A stretch of 11,570 bases of DNA, from positions 1 through 11,570 of the forward strand of contig JAPKBK010000032.1 in the NCBI GenBank assembly GCA_028823435.1, read 5' to 3'. Source of the stretch: Flavobacteriales bacterium (GTDB lineage: Bacteria; Bacteroidota; Bacteroidia; Flavobacteriales_D; Sanyastnellaceae). The position numbers were made by a program, and so were the translations under genes. The notes beneath the pieces were generated by a model. It was not told the DNA's origin. It searched no databases and saw nothing but the letters and a program-made list of their open reading frames with translations. Below are positions 1-7,599 of this stretch, piece after piece. Numbering within the stretch: position 1 is the first letter of the stretch; each line of letters begins with the position of its first letter.

Positions 1-297
1 AGGGTCAAGCGCCAAATCGCGTAAGATGAGATCTGAATCAGAAATATCTTGACTGTAATTGAAAAGGTGAATGTGAGAAAGAGATGAAAGCTCTTTAACT
101 GGCTTAAGACCAGATTTGAGTCCATCAATTGATGCGTGTTGTTTTGCAAAAAAGGCTGCATCAGCGTGCTTGTGGAACATCACAATTAATTCACCAGGAA
201 CAACGTCACCAGGGGTTCCAGTTGCAGGCGATTTTTGAGCAGATACCGACAATGTCGTCAGAAGCGCTAAAGAAAGGAGAGAGAGAGAAAATTTCAT
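1..297 (-). CDS. Secreted protein, probable subtilisin-like protease propeptide region (partial)
   Basis: Reading leftward from an ATG at 297, the frame stays open for 99 codons to the window edge, so only the N-terminus is seen. Residues 1-20 form a Sec signal peptide: MKFSLSLL, a hydrophobic Leu/Ser-rich core, then SVSAQK with probable cleavage after Ala. The mature part has VPGELIVMFHKHAD followed by a Lys/His-containing segment and LSHIHLFNYS. This 'PGELIV.F' beta-strand opening is typical of the propeptide before subtilase (S8) domains in secreted Bacteroidota proteins. No catalytic Asp/His/Ser region is in view, so the protease call rests on the propeptide only. The gene lies downstream of the mutase on the same strand after about 105 bp that include an imperfect palindrome, so it may have its own control. 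The signal peptide is well supported; the family is a fair guess. Confidence 0.55.
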   Translation of the reverse strand, partial: MKFSLSLLSLALLTTLSVSAQKSPATGTPGDVVPGELIVMFHKHADAAFFAKQHASIDGLKSGLKPVKELSSLSHIHLFNYSQDISDSDLILRDLALDP

Positions 298-346
298 CGA
301 AATGGGCTATTAATATAATCTTGATTAACGTTTTGGTTTTGACAGA

Positions 347-364
347 ATTAGACACTGTCTTAAT
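347..364. repeat. Imperfect palindrome upstream of the secreted-protease gene
   Basis: ATTAGACA, one base, then TGTCTTAAT: arms of 8 and 9 nt that pair with a single bulged base. It lies in the 105-bp gap 298-402, about 50 bp upstream of the ATG at 297 and about 40 bp past the mutase stop. The arms are too close for a normal hairpin loop (only GAC-ACT-GTC could close) and no T-run follows on the minus strand, so a protein-binding site is more likely than a terminator. It may be chance in AT-rich DNA. The rest of the gap is AT-rich; a run of seven T (minus strand, 396-402) directly follows the mutase stop without a stem. Confidence 0.25.
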
Positions 365-402
365 CGAAGACGTAAATTAGCGCATAAAGTTGCATAAAAA
401 AA

Positions 403-3400
403 TTAATTATACGCAGAAGTCAGAATAGAGAGGATGTCTGAAGCTGATTCTGTAATGGGGGTTCCGGGACCGAAAACGCCTACAACGCCCATGTTATATA
501 ACGTTTCATAATCTGCAGGTGGAATTACCCCCCCCACAACGATTAAAATATCCGAACGATTTAATTCAACCAAAGATTCTACAAGAATGGGAATTAGCGT
601 TAAATGACCCGCTGCAAGCGTAGAAATTCCGATGACATGAACATCGTTCTCCACAGCTTGACGTGCAACTTCTAGAGGTGTTGAGAAAAGCGGGCCCAAA
701 TCGACATCGAAACCCAAGTCTGCAAAAGAGGATGCAATGACTTTTGCTCCTCTGTCATGACCATCCTGGCCCATCTTCGCAACCAAGATCCGTGCACGAC
801 GACCTACAGACTCGGCAAAAGAATCCGACAACTTTAAAGCCGATTTAAATTCATCTCTGTTGTTCATCTCCTTCGAAAACACACCACTCACCCTCCTGTC
901 TGTAGGTTTATATCTGCCAAATACATTTTCCAATGCCATGCTTATCTCTCCAAGCGTCGCACGCAAACGCGCAGCTTCAATCGCCAAACCGAGCAAATTC
1001 TCAGAATTCTCCGCGCCCGAAGTAAGCGCCGACAGCGCATGCGATACCGCTTGTGAATCACGTTCAGATTTAATCTTTAAAAGCATCTCAGACTGCTGAT
1101 CACGCACCGCAGAAGTGTCTACATTCAGCACTTCCAAATCATTTTCCTCAGAATTAATCTGAAAAATATTCACCCCGACTATCCTATCTGCTCCACGATC
1201 TATTCTGGCTTGCTTTCGGGCCGCAGCCTCTTCAATTCTGAGCTTAGGGAGACCGACTTCAATCGCTTTTGACATCCCTCCCAGTTTGCCGATTTCTTTC
1301 ATAAGAACTGAAGCCCGAGCGGCAATAGATTCCGTTAGAAACTCCATTAAATAACTCCCAGCCCAAGGATCTACAGCAGTCGTATATCCAGCTTCTACTT
1401 GCAAGATCAATTGCGTGTTTCTCGCAATTCTCGCTGAGGAATCAGTGGGAAGTGCAATGGCTTCATCCAATGAATTTGTATGGAGAGATTGCGTGCCGCC
1501 AAATGTTGCGGACAGCGCTTCTATTGCTGTTCTGGCCACGTTATTCCAGGGGTCTTGAGCGGTCAGTGTCCATCCCGAAGTTTGGGTATGGGTACGTAGC
1601 ATTAAACTTTTCGGGTTCGCAGGTTGGAAGGCTGACATTTCAGAAGCCCAAATCATCCTTGCAGCCCTCATCTTCGCGATTTCCATCGTGTGATGCATCC
1701 CGTTTGCCCAGAAAAAACTCAAGCGAGGCGCAAAGTCATCCACAGCAAGACCTGCACCAATACCTGTTTTTACATACTCAATCCCATCAGCCAAGGTGTA
1801 CGCCAATTCAAGTTCAGGGGTGGCGCCTGCTTCCTGCATGTGATAACCCGAAATGCTGATCGAGTTGTACTTGGGCATCTTTGAGGCGGTATATTTAAAA
1901 ATATCCGACACAATTCGCATAGAGTGCGACGGCGGATAAATAAATGTATTGCGTACCATAAACTCCTTCAGGATGTCGTTCTGAATTGTTCCCGATAATT
2001 GTTCCGGCGAAACGCCTTGCTCTTCTGCAGCGACAATATAAAATGCCAGAATGGGAAGCACCGCACCATTCATCGTCATACTCACTGACATTTTATCTAA
2101 TGGAATCCCCTCAAACAAACGCTTCATGTCCTCCACAGTATCAATCGCTACTCCGGCATTGCCCACATCACCAGTCACTCGCGGGTGGTCACTGTCATAC
2201 CCCCTGTGGGTGGCAAGATCGAATGCCACTGAAAGTCCCTTCTGACCTGCAGAAAGATTCCGGCGATAAAAAGCGTTTGACGCCTCAGCAGTAGAAAAAC
2301 CAGCGTATTGGCGAATCGTCCAAGGTCGAGAGGCATACATGGTCGGATATGGGCCTCCTAAAAAGGGCGCGATCCCCGCACAATATTTCTCGTGGGTACG
2401 TTTTTGCGTATGGATTCCAAATGATTCCGGAACGTCAATTCCCTCAGCTGTTTCAACAGTCTCGACCTGACCGACATCCTGTGTGGTGCGATACAATCTC
2501 TCTGTATCTATGTTTTCAATTGTCTTCGTTTGTGTATTCTCTGTGTCAAGCTCAACAGGTTGATGATTGAGCAGATAGAACGGGTCAAGTGCATTTGAAG
2601 AAAGGGGTTCACTGCCTCGTGAAGAATCTACAGGTACGAAAATGGGTGCTTGAAGCCATGAAACACGCCCCTTTAAAGTCGCCTCCTCCCACTGTTCAGA
2701 AGTCTTCAATGCGTCCATGCGTTGCAGAGCTTCGGATGCAAACCATTTGGTGGCCAAATCCAAATGATGGCTCCCCCCCATCGGGTCATCTGTTCTGCCT
2801 AAAAGTGCCTCCTCACGTAAAATATGTTGGATGTTTCTCGCCCATCTTTTTGACTGTGTGATGGACTTCTCGTCTTTTAAAGGCGACAATATATCGTGTC
2901 CGCGCACTTCAATTCCGTCCGCGCCACCTACAACAGCGCCATATGCCATCATCGTATGCCGCAATAAATTGTCCTCCTGAATCTCCTTTACAGCGAAAAT
3001 CGACGTTGAACGAGATTCTATCCAGATGGGCGCAGACTCTGCCACTCCTCCCATTTCTGAAATCATTGTTGCCCATGCCACGCGCAATCCACGGATGGCC
3101 GCAACCGTTGAAATCACATCCGTAGTAGAAGCGATCCTAATGGTACATCTTCGCGCTGCTTCTTCTATGGTGTGACCCTGCTGCACCATCGTCTCTATCC
3201 CCCACTTCGCAGCAGACAAGGAAAGTGCCAGTGCGTCTACTGGAAGCATCCCTCTGTCCTGCCAAACCGATGCATCCACGCCCCAGGTCGAAAACCTTTT
3301 AAACGCGACACCCCATGCTTCGACATGACGTAAAAAGAATGCGGAGTCTGCGGGAATCCCCCTTCCAACATCCCAAGTAGAAGACCCTCTGACATCTACA

Positions 3401-3849
3401 TTGCCTGCCCATGAAGACACCGCCCTTAAAGCACCCACCGTCTCATAACCATCCACATGTAGTGCCACCATCTCAGGACTTACATCTGCGAGAATTTCTC
3501 GCATGGCATCCCCATCTGCAAGATCAGCATCCGTCCTGACAGCCTCAACACCGTCACTAAGACCTTGCATAAGGTGCTTCCTGTCTGCAAAGCATTGTTG
3601 AATTTCCCATGCATTTCCCAAATCATCTCTTAAAGAACTGGGACTTGAAGGAATGGCAATTGGTGATTGCTTCAATGCATCATCAACCACTAAAGGCAAA
3701 GGCATACCGTCAAACCTTTCACTTCTAATAGAATCCACAGACGCGCCTTTTAAAGATGCTTCTGCTTTTTCTTTCCACATGTTGAATGTGGTTTCCGCAA
3801 AATCTTTTATTTCCTTTCCTTTTTTCACACCCCAAAAATACACAAGCAA
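403..3849 (-). CDS. Methylmalonyl-CoA mutase, natural fusion of small (MutA) and large (MutB) subunits
   Basis: Adenosylcobalamin-dependent isomerase converting methylmalonyl-CoA and succinyl-CoA in propionate metabolism, cytosolic. Numbered from the TTG at 3849, residues ~17-425 resemble the short MutA subunit of Bacteroidota (MWKEKAEASLKG opening, TIRIASTTDVISTVAA, GAVVGGADGIEVRGHD) without a B12 domain. Residues ~426-475 are an acidic, Thr-rich linker. Residues ~476-1148 are a full MutB: TMYASRPWTIRQYAGF, DLATHRGYDSDHPRVTGDVG, SISGYHMQEAG. By alignment recalled from the Propionibacterium enzyme, Tyr515, Arg633, Tyr669 and His670 match its Tyr89, Arg207, Tyr243 and His244. The C-terminal B12 domain carries MGQDGHDRG with cobalt-ligand His1031. 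No stop or frame change occurs across the junction. The start is uncertain: TTG 3849, GTG 3828 (MKKGKEIKDF, best by family length) or ATG 3780. It is not IcmF, since no P-loop GTPase is present. No MeaB-type chaperone or epimerase gene is adjacent. Confidence 0.95.
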   Translation of the reverse strand: MLVYFWGVKKGKEIKDFAETTFNMWKEKAEASLKGASVDSIRSERFDGMPLPLVVDDALKQSPIAIPSSPSSLRDDLGNAWEIQQCFADRKHLMQGLSDGVEAVRTDADLADGDAMREILADVSPEMVALHVDGYETVGALRAVSSWAGNVDVRGSSTWDVGRGIPADSAFFLRHVEAWGVAFKRFSTWGVDASVWQDRGMLPVDALALSLSAAKWGIETMVQQGHTIEEAARRCTIRIASTTDVISTVAAIRGLRVAWATMISEMGGVAESAPIWIESRSTSIFAVKEIQEDNLLRHTMMAYGAVVGGADGIEVRGHDILSPLKDEKSITQSKRWARNIQHILREEALLGRTDDPMGGSHHLDLATKWFASEALQRMDALKTSEQWEEATLKGRVSWLQAPIFVPVDSSRGSEPLSSNALDPFYLLNHQPVELDTENTQTKTIENIDTERLYRTTQDVGQVETVETAEGIDVPESFGIHTQKRTHEKYCAGIAPFLGGPYPTMYASRPWTIRQYAGFSTAEASNAFYRRNLSAGQKGLSVAFDLATHRGYDSDHPRVTGDVGNAGVAIDTVEDMKRLFEGIPLDKMSVSMTMNGAVLPILAFYIVAAEEQGVSPEQLSGTIQNDILKEFMVRNTFIYPPSHSMRIVSDIFKYTASKMPKYNSISISGYHMQEAGATPELELAYTLADGIEYVKTGIGAGLAVDDFAPRLSFFWANGMHHTMEIAKMRAARMIWASEMSAFQPANPKSLMLRTHTQTSGWTLTAQDPWNNVARTAIEALSATFGGTQSLHTNSLDEAIALPTDSSARIARNTQLILQVEAGYTTAVDPWAGSYLMEFLTESIAARASVLMKEIGKLGGMSKAIEVGLPKLRIEEAAARKQARIDRGADRIVGVNIFQINSEENDLEVLNVDTSAVRDQQSEMLLKIKSERDSQAVSHALSALTSGAENSENLLGLAIEAARLRATLGEISMALENVFGRYKPTDRRVSGVFSKEMNNRDEFKSALKLSDSFAESVGRRARILVAKMGQDGHDRGAKVIASSFADLGFDVDLGPLFSTPLEVARQAVENDVHVIGISTLAAGHLTLIPILVESLVELNRSDILIVVGGVIPPADYETLYNMGVVGVFGPGTPITESASDILSILTSAYN

Positions 3850-3860
3850 TGTGGGTTAAA
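3833..3860 (-). promoter_or_regulatory. Candidate Bacteroidota promoter for the mutase gene
   Basis: On the minus strand TATTTTTG (3840 to 3833) matches the Bacteroidota -7 consensus TAnnTTTG exactly. A TTTA (3860 to 3857), 16 nt further upstream, is one base off the usual TTTG -33 element. Transcription would start near 3826-3828, inside the longest mutase reading frame. That would argue for translation starting at GTG 3828 (nearly leaderless) or ATG 3780 (about 48-nt leader) and not at TTG 3849. The evidence is motif matching only; short AT-rich motifs arise easily by chance. Confidence 0.35.
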
Positions 3861-3863
3861 GGT

Positions 3864-3871
3864 TAGATTTG
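3864..3871 (+). promoter_or_regulatory. Candidate -7 box for the HAD phosphatase / aminotransferase unit
   Basis: TAGATTTG matches TAnnTTTG exactly and ends 4 bp before the ATG at 3876. With the usual ~7-nt spacing the transcript would begin at or next to the ATG, that is, a leaderless mRNA. No good TTG -33 element is visible 17-23 bp upstream, which weakens the call. It is divergent from the mutase promoter candidate, the two boxes being about 24 bp apart. Confidence 0.25.
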
Positions 3872-3875
3872 TCAC

Positions 3876-4388
3876 ATGCGTTTCTCTTCACCTCCTAAAC
3901 CAGACCTCTGTAAGGCTATTTTCCTAGACAGAGATGGGGTCATCAACCATGACCCAGGAGACTATACAAGGTGTCTCGCGGAGTTCTCAATACTGCCTAC
4001 AGCGCTCGAAGCGCTCAGAACACTCGCAGAAAAAGGCTATATCTTTATTCTCATCACAAATCAAGGCGGAATAGCAAAAGGCATTTATTCTCACGAAGCA
4101 GTCAATGAAATCCACACTCATCTGCGCAAAATTTGCCTCGAGAACGGCACCCCACTTACCGACATTTACTACAGCCCACATCACGAAATCACTGGCCTTT
4201 CACTAAGTCGCAAGCCCGGATCGATGATGGTGGAACGTGCAATCGCACGCTACAACATCGACCCCTTAGAATCGTGGATGATCGGTGACAAACAACGGGA
4301 TTTGGATTGCGCATCTGTTTTAGGTGTTCAAGGGGTACTTATACCTACAAATGCTGCGTTAATTAATTATATACACGCGCTAGCATAA
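3876..4388 (+). CDS. GmhB-like HAD-IIIA phosphatase lacking zinc-site cysteines
   Basis: A 170-residue cytosolic HAD phosphatase of the D,D-heptose 1,7-bisphosphate 7-phosphatase / histidinol-phosphatase group; length is normal for the family. Motif I is FLDRDGVIN (nucleophile Asp18, acid Asp20), motif II is ITNQGGIAKG (Thr61), motif III is the Lys of SRKPGS (Lys113) and motif IV is MIGDKQRD (Asp138, Asp142). The catalytic set is complete. The loop that in GmhB normally reads C-P-H-H...C-x-C-R-K-P is here YYSPHH...SLSRKPG. Ser100, Ser109 and Ser111 stand where the three zinc-binding Cys are expected, while His102 is kept. The protein therefore probably does not bind structural zinc and its substrate may differ. 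No other heptose (gmhA/hldE) or histidine genes are in view. It heads a two-gene unit, with the aminotransferase starting 5 bp after its stop. Substrate unassigned. Confidence 0.85.
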   Translation: MRFSSPPKPDLCKAIFLDRDGVINHDPGDYTRCLAEFSILPTALEALRTLAEKGYIFILITNQGGIAKGIYSHEAVNEIHTHLRKICLENGTPLTDIYYSPHHEITGLSLSRKPGSMMVERAIARYNIDPLESWMIGDKQRDLDCASVLGVQGVLIPTNAALINYIHALA

Positions 4389-4393
4389 CTCAA

Positions 4394-5263
4394 ATGCAGA
4401 ACAAGCATCAATATCTATACAACGGACAACGAACAGATCCGAGCAGCATCCCTAACGGATTTGACTCCAGAGCGTTTTTATACGCAGATGGTTTTTTTGA
4501 GTCCATGCTCGTCGTGAACAATACAATTCCACTCTTTGACCTTCATTATGGAAGACTTTCAGCAAGTTTGTCCGCATATAAAATCAGGCCAAACGAAAAT
4601 CTCTCGTCTTCAGTTTTGCGAGAACATCTTTTGTCATTGGCAAACAGTTCCGGTTTAAGCAACTGCGCCAGAATCAGGCTTACGATTTTCAGAAGCAACC
4701 AAGGGGGAGGTAAATATACCCCCGCGTCAAACGAAGCAGACTGGATTGCCCACATTGAAAGGAATGAACACGTCGGTTTTAAGCTGAATGAAAAAGGGAT
4801 TGCGATCAGCATCTTTGAAGATCTGAAGAAAAACCCAAGTGAATTCTCCATGTTCAAAAACATTGACTCTCAGATTTACATCCAAGCAGCGATCTATGCT
4901 CAGGAGAAAAACATCGGAGATGTACTGATTTTAAATACTGACGACAACATTATCGAGGCGACGTCATCAAATGTATTTCTCGTGAGTGGTGGCGAGCTCT
5001 ATACCCCCAAGCTCTCTTCTGGCCCTGTAGGTGGCGTGATGAGAGCGACAGTCATAAACCTCGCAATAAGCTTGGGCATTAAAGTCTTTGAATGCAATCT
5101 CACGCCCCAAGAACTTCTAAAGGCAGATGAAGTATTTTTAACAAATGCAGTCGAGGGTATCAAGTGGGTTTCCAGTTACAGAACGAAACGTTATTTCAAC
5201 AAGACTGCAAATAAATTACTTGATGCATTTAACGCAAGTATAAGTGAAACCTCAGTTTTGTAG
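4394..5263 (+). CDS. Class IV aminotransferase, likely aminodeoxychorismate lyase (PabC-like)
   Basis: A 289-residue PLP enzyme of fold type IV (PabC / IlvE / D-amino-acid aminotransferase superfamily). Visible marks in order: ADGFFESM (31-38) and H51..RL near the N-terminus, PLP-binding Lys155 in FKNIDSQIY, IEATSSNVFLV with the conserved Glu188, GPVGGVMRATVI (Arg217), and the late LTNAVEGIKWV segment. Length fits PabC (about 270-290) better than branched-chain aminotransferases (usually 300-360). PabC converts aminodeoxychorismate to p-aminobenzoate, the co-substrate of dihydropteroate synthase, and folP lies about 3 kb away. The link is weak because the two are in different transcription units. 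Branched-chain or D-amino-acid aminotransferase activity cannot be excluded. The ATG at 4394 follows the previous stop by 5 bp. The last 12 bp overlap the end of the oppositely oriented permease gene. Confidence 0.8.
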   Translation: MQNKHQYLYNGQRTDPSSIPNGFDSRAFLYADGFFESMLVVNNTIPLFDLHYGRLSASLSAYKIRPNENLSSSVLREHLLSLANSSGLSNCARIRLTIFRSNQGGGKYTPASNEADWIAHIERNEHVGFKLNEKGIAISIFEDLKKNPSEFSMFKNIDSQIYIQAAIYAQEKNIGDVLILNTDDNIIEATSSNVFLVSGGELYTPKLSSGPVGGVMRATVINLAISLGIKVFECNLTPQELLKADEVFLTNAVEGIKWVSSYRTKRYFNKTANKLLDAFNASISETSVL

Positions 5264-6208
5264 AACCCGCGGGTCGAGATAACCATAGAGCAAATCAACC
5301 ACGACATTGACGAGAACGAAGATGGTTGCCACCACGAGCGTACATCCCATCACCACGGGCAAATCACCTCTCTCTAAGGCGTTGAACATCAAAAGCCCCA
5401 TGCCTTTCCAACCAAACACAAACTCTACAAATACTGCGCCAGCGAGCATTGACGCGAACCATCCACTCGTCGCTGTAAGCACAGGGTTGAGCGCGTTGCG
5501 CAAGACGTGTTTGAACAGGATTCGAGATGAGGAAAGTCCCTTTGCACGCGCTGTCCGAATGTAGGGCTGGGCCAAAACCTCAAGTGCCGAATTCCGCGAC
5601 AATTGTATAATGACCGCCAGAGGACGGATTCCCAACGTAAAGGCAGGAAGGATTAAATGCGCCCAAGCCAGGCGCGGCCCCTCGAAGGGGTCAACTGTGA
5701 TCATCCCTCCTGTCATCGGAAGACCGGTATATGAATGAAGAAGATATCCAAAGATCCACGCAACGACAATCGCGACCACGAAACTCGGCGCACTCATTCC
5801 CAAAGCACAAATAGAAAGAATGAGATCTCCGAAACGAGCATTGGGAAAAACCGCAAGTGTGAGTCCAATTGAAATCCCAAAAATGGTCGCAAAAAACATC
5901 GCTACAAAAGCGAGAATCAAGGTTGCAGGAAGCGCATCTTTTATCGTCTTAATGACTGGCCTGTCGGTAATGTAACTGACACCAAGGTCGCCTTGAGCAA
6001 CATTCGACATAAAGTGTAAATAACGTATGTGCGTGGGCTTGTCCAGTCCGTGCTTGACTCTGAAGGCCTGAACAACTGACTCGCGTTCGGTTTGGCCTGC
6101 AAGTTCACGCGCAGGGTCTGGAACAAAGGAAAAGATAAAGAACACAAGGGTAAGCGTGCCTATCAACACCCCGAGTCCTTGCGCCAGTCTCTTTGCCAGA
6201 AATCGCAC
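5252..6208 (-). CDS. ABC transporter permease, DppB/OppB family
   Basis: A 318-residue inner-membrane permease of the dipeptide/oligopeptide/nickel ABC importer family, normal in length. The opening MRFLAKRLAQGLGVLIGTLTLVF is the classic N-terminal DppB helix. A periplasmic stretch with HGLDKPTHIRYLHF and GDLGVSY follows, then five further membrane helices at about 95-119, 133-155, 185-203, 243-264 and 284-306. The cytoplasmic EAA loop that docks the ATPase is YIRTARAKGLSSSRILFKHV (216-235), and the protein ends with DLLYGYLDPRV. Its GTG start at 6208 directly follows the TAA of the DoxX gene (no gap), so translation is probably coupled. No DppC, ATPase or substrate-binding gene is nearby; partners must be encoded elsewhere and the substrate is unknown. 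Confidence 0.93.
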   Translation of the reverse strand: MRFLAKRLAQGLGVLIGTLTLVFFIFSFVPDPARELAGQTERESVVQAFRVKHGLDKPTHIRYLHFMSNVAQGDLGVSYITDRPVIKTIKDALPATLILAFVAMFFATIFGISIGLTLAVFPNARFGDLILSICALGMSAPSFVVAIVVAWIFGYLLHSYTGLPMTGGMITVDPFEGPRLAWAHLILPAFTLGIRPLAVIIQLSRNSALEVLAQPYIRTARAKGLSSSRILFKHVLRNALNPVLTATSGWFASMLAGAVFVEFVFGWKGMGLLMFNALERGDLPVVMGCTLVVATIFVLVNVVVDLLYGYLDPRVLQN

Positions 6209-7594
6209 TTATTGTAATTCTAGATCAGAGAACGTGGGAACATCACGCCAAGCCCATTTTCCGACGACGATACCATCTTTCATCAGGACAAGACCCGGGT
6301 TTGAACGTATGATAATCTTAAGTTCGATTTGATCGCAAGACAGAAAACCGTAAGGCGTTGAATAATCCTCTGAGAATGCCGTGTTGTATTCCGTTCCTGT
6401 ATTTGCAAGACCATAGAAATCAAACCCTGCTTCGAGCGCCTCACTTGCGAGCGCGTTGAAAGCTGCCTGAGCAGGAGCCCCCGCATCTACAGCTGCCTCA
6501 AGATCTTTGGAAATGTGAAAGAACGTATATCCTTTCTTCGAAAGCACCGCATCCGTGAGGTCATCACCTTCTGCATTTTCCATAATTAAATCCATAATAC
6601 GAGGCTCATAGCCTTCTGACACTTTGACTTCTGGGCCTTTGTAACTGACAACTTCATACGTTGTTTTAAAGGAGGGGGCCTTTTGCATCACCAGCCAATC
6701 CGAACTTAGGATCACAGTGTCCAAACCACTTTTGAGGATTTTAAACGTGTACTCAGTCGCATATGTAGGCGCATCAAGCCCCAACTCATCCGCAGACATC
6801 CTGTTTGTCGAAATGTTTTCTCCGACAGCATACGCGCGGTAATCCTTAAGCGGGAGATGTGTCAGTGTTTTATATTGAATGAGTCCGGCGACTATCATCA
6901 CTGCGATGGCCATCATCCACTCCACCTTGGGATGGTTGATTCTGCGGCGAACAGCACTGGCTGCGAACAGAAGAAACACGAGGTAAAGAATGGGGAAATT
7001 CCAATCTAACATCCAGTAACAGAAAAGGAAGGTCATTAAAATCGCACCTGTATAAATGATGATTGAAGTACGACTGTCGTTGAGTTCAATTTTATTTCTG
7101 AACGCTGCAATTGTAATGGGGATTACAAAAATGAGGAGGAAGAGATCTTTCAGAAAGCTTTGGTATGCCGTAAGCGGAATCGCATTTCCAAAACAACCAC
7201 ATTCAAGGACGCATTGATTTGCGATCTCAATATTTGCACCCAAAGCATCGGTAATCATCTTCGTTCCGAAAGGGTCGCACGTCGCAGTGTACCACGTAAG
7301 CCAAGTGAAGAAAAGCATCATGCCCAAAGTGAGCACTGAGGTGAGCTTGGGAAGTGCGCCGACAAGCAGGGCGATTCCCAGAAGAACTTCTGCAATACAT
7401 ACAAAGACAGCTATTTCTAGCGCATATGGAATCCAAGCCTCTAGATTCAGTGCACCTGGCTCGAAATATTCTTCGAGCTTGTACATAAAGCCCAGTGCAT
7501 CATTCGATTTAATTAAACCTGAAACAACGAAAAGGGCACCAACAAACATCCGACTGAAACGCGTGATGCCATTAAAAAATCTGCTTGAATCCAT
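6209..7594 (-). CDS. BT_3928-family DoxX-like membrane protein
   Basis: A 461-residue inner-membrane protein. Residues ~15-166 form a DoxX/MauE-like four-helix bundle: FSRMFVGALFVVSGLIKSND, helices near 60-80, 86-103 and 148-166, and a Cys motif CVLECGCFGNAIPLT (Cys128, Cys132, Cys134) in an exported loop. About three more helices follow (176-196, 199-215, 226-241), then HLPLKDYRAYAVGENI, a segment conserved in BT_3928 proteins. Residues ~250-461 form a soluble domain ending with IIIRSNPGLVLMKDGIVVGKWAWRDVP, which reads like a thioredoxin-fold C-terminal hairpin. The MauE/DoxX similarity suggests a role in membrane redox or disulfide chemistry, but the exact function is not known. Its neighbour upstream is the DUF1599 gene (5 bp away), a pairing I recall as common in Bacteroidota; the permease follows without a gap. 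Confidence 0.85.
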   Translation of the reverse strand: MDSSRFFNGITRFSRMFVGALFVVSGLIKSNDALGFMYKLEEYFEPGALNLEAWIPYALEIAVFVCIAEVLLGIALLVGALPKLTSVLTLGMMLFFTWLTWYTATCDPFGTKMITDALGANIEIANQCVLECGCFGNAIPLTAYQSFLKDLFLLIFVIPITIAAFRNKIELNDSRTSIIIYTGAILMTFLFCYWMLDWNFPILYLVFLLFAASAVRRRINHPKVEWMMAIAVMIVAGLIQYKTLTHLPLKDYRAYAVGENISTNRMSADELGLDAPTYATEYTFKILKSGLDTVILSSDWLVMQKAPSFKTTYEVVSYKGPEVKVSEGYEPRIMDLIMENAEGDDLTDAVLSKKGYTFFHISKDLEAAVDAGAPAQAAFNALASEALEAGFDFYGLANTGTEYNTAFSEDYSTPYGFLSCDQIELKIIIRSNPGLVLMKDGIVVGKWAWRDVPTFSDLELQ

Positions 7595-7599
7595 CGTAA

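Noticed and set aside
396..402. Run of seven T after the mutase stop as a rho-independent terminator
   Set aside because: No stem-loop precedes the T-run, so it is not supported as an intrinsic terminator.
1452..2861. Several plus-strand open frames of 60-135 codons inside the mutase region
   Set aside because: They lie wholly antisense to a highly conserved mutase coding sequence and have low-complexity, family-free translations.
403..3849. IcmF-type fused mutase (GTPase chaperone plus isobutyryl-CoA mutase), suggested by the ~1100-residue length
   Set aside because: No GxxGxGKS P-loop or other G motifs in the N-terminal half, which instead resembles MutA, and the B12 domain is C-terminal as in MutB. 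In IcmF the B12 domain is N-terminal.
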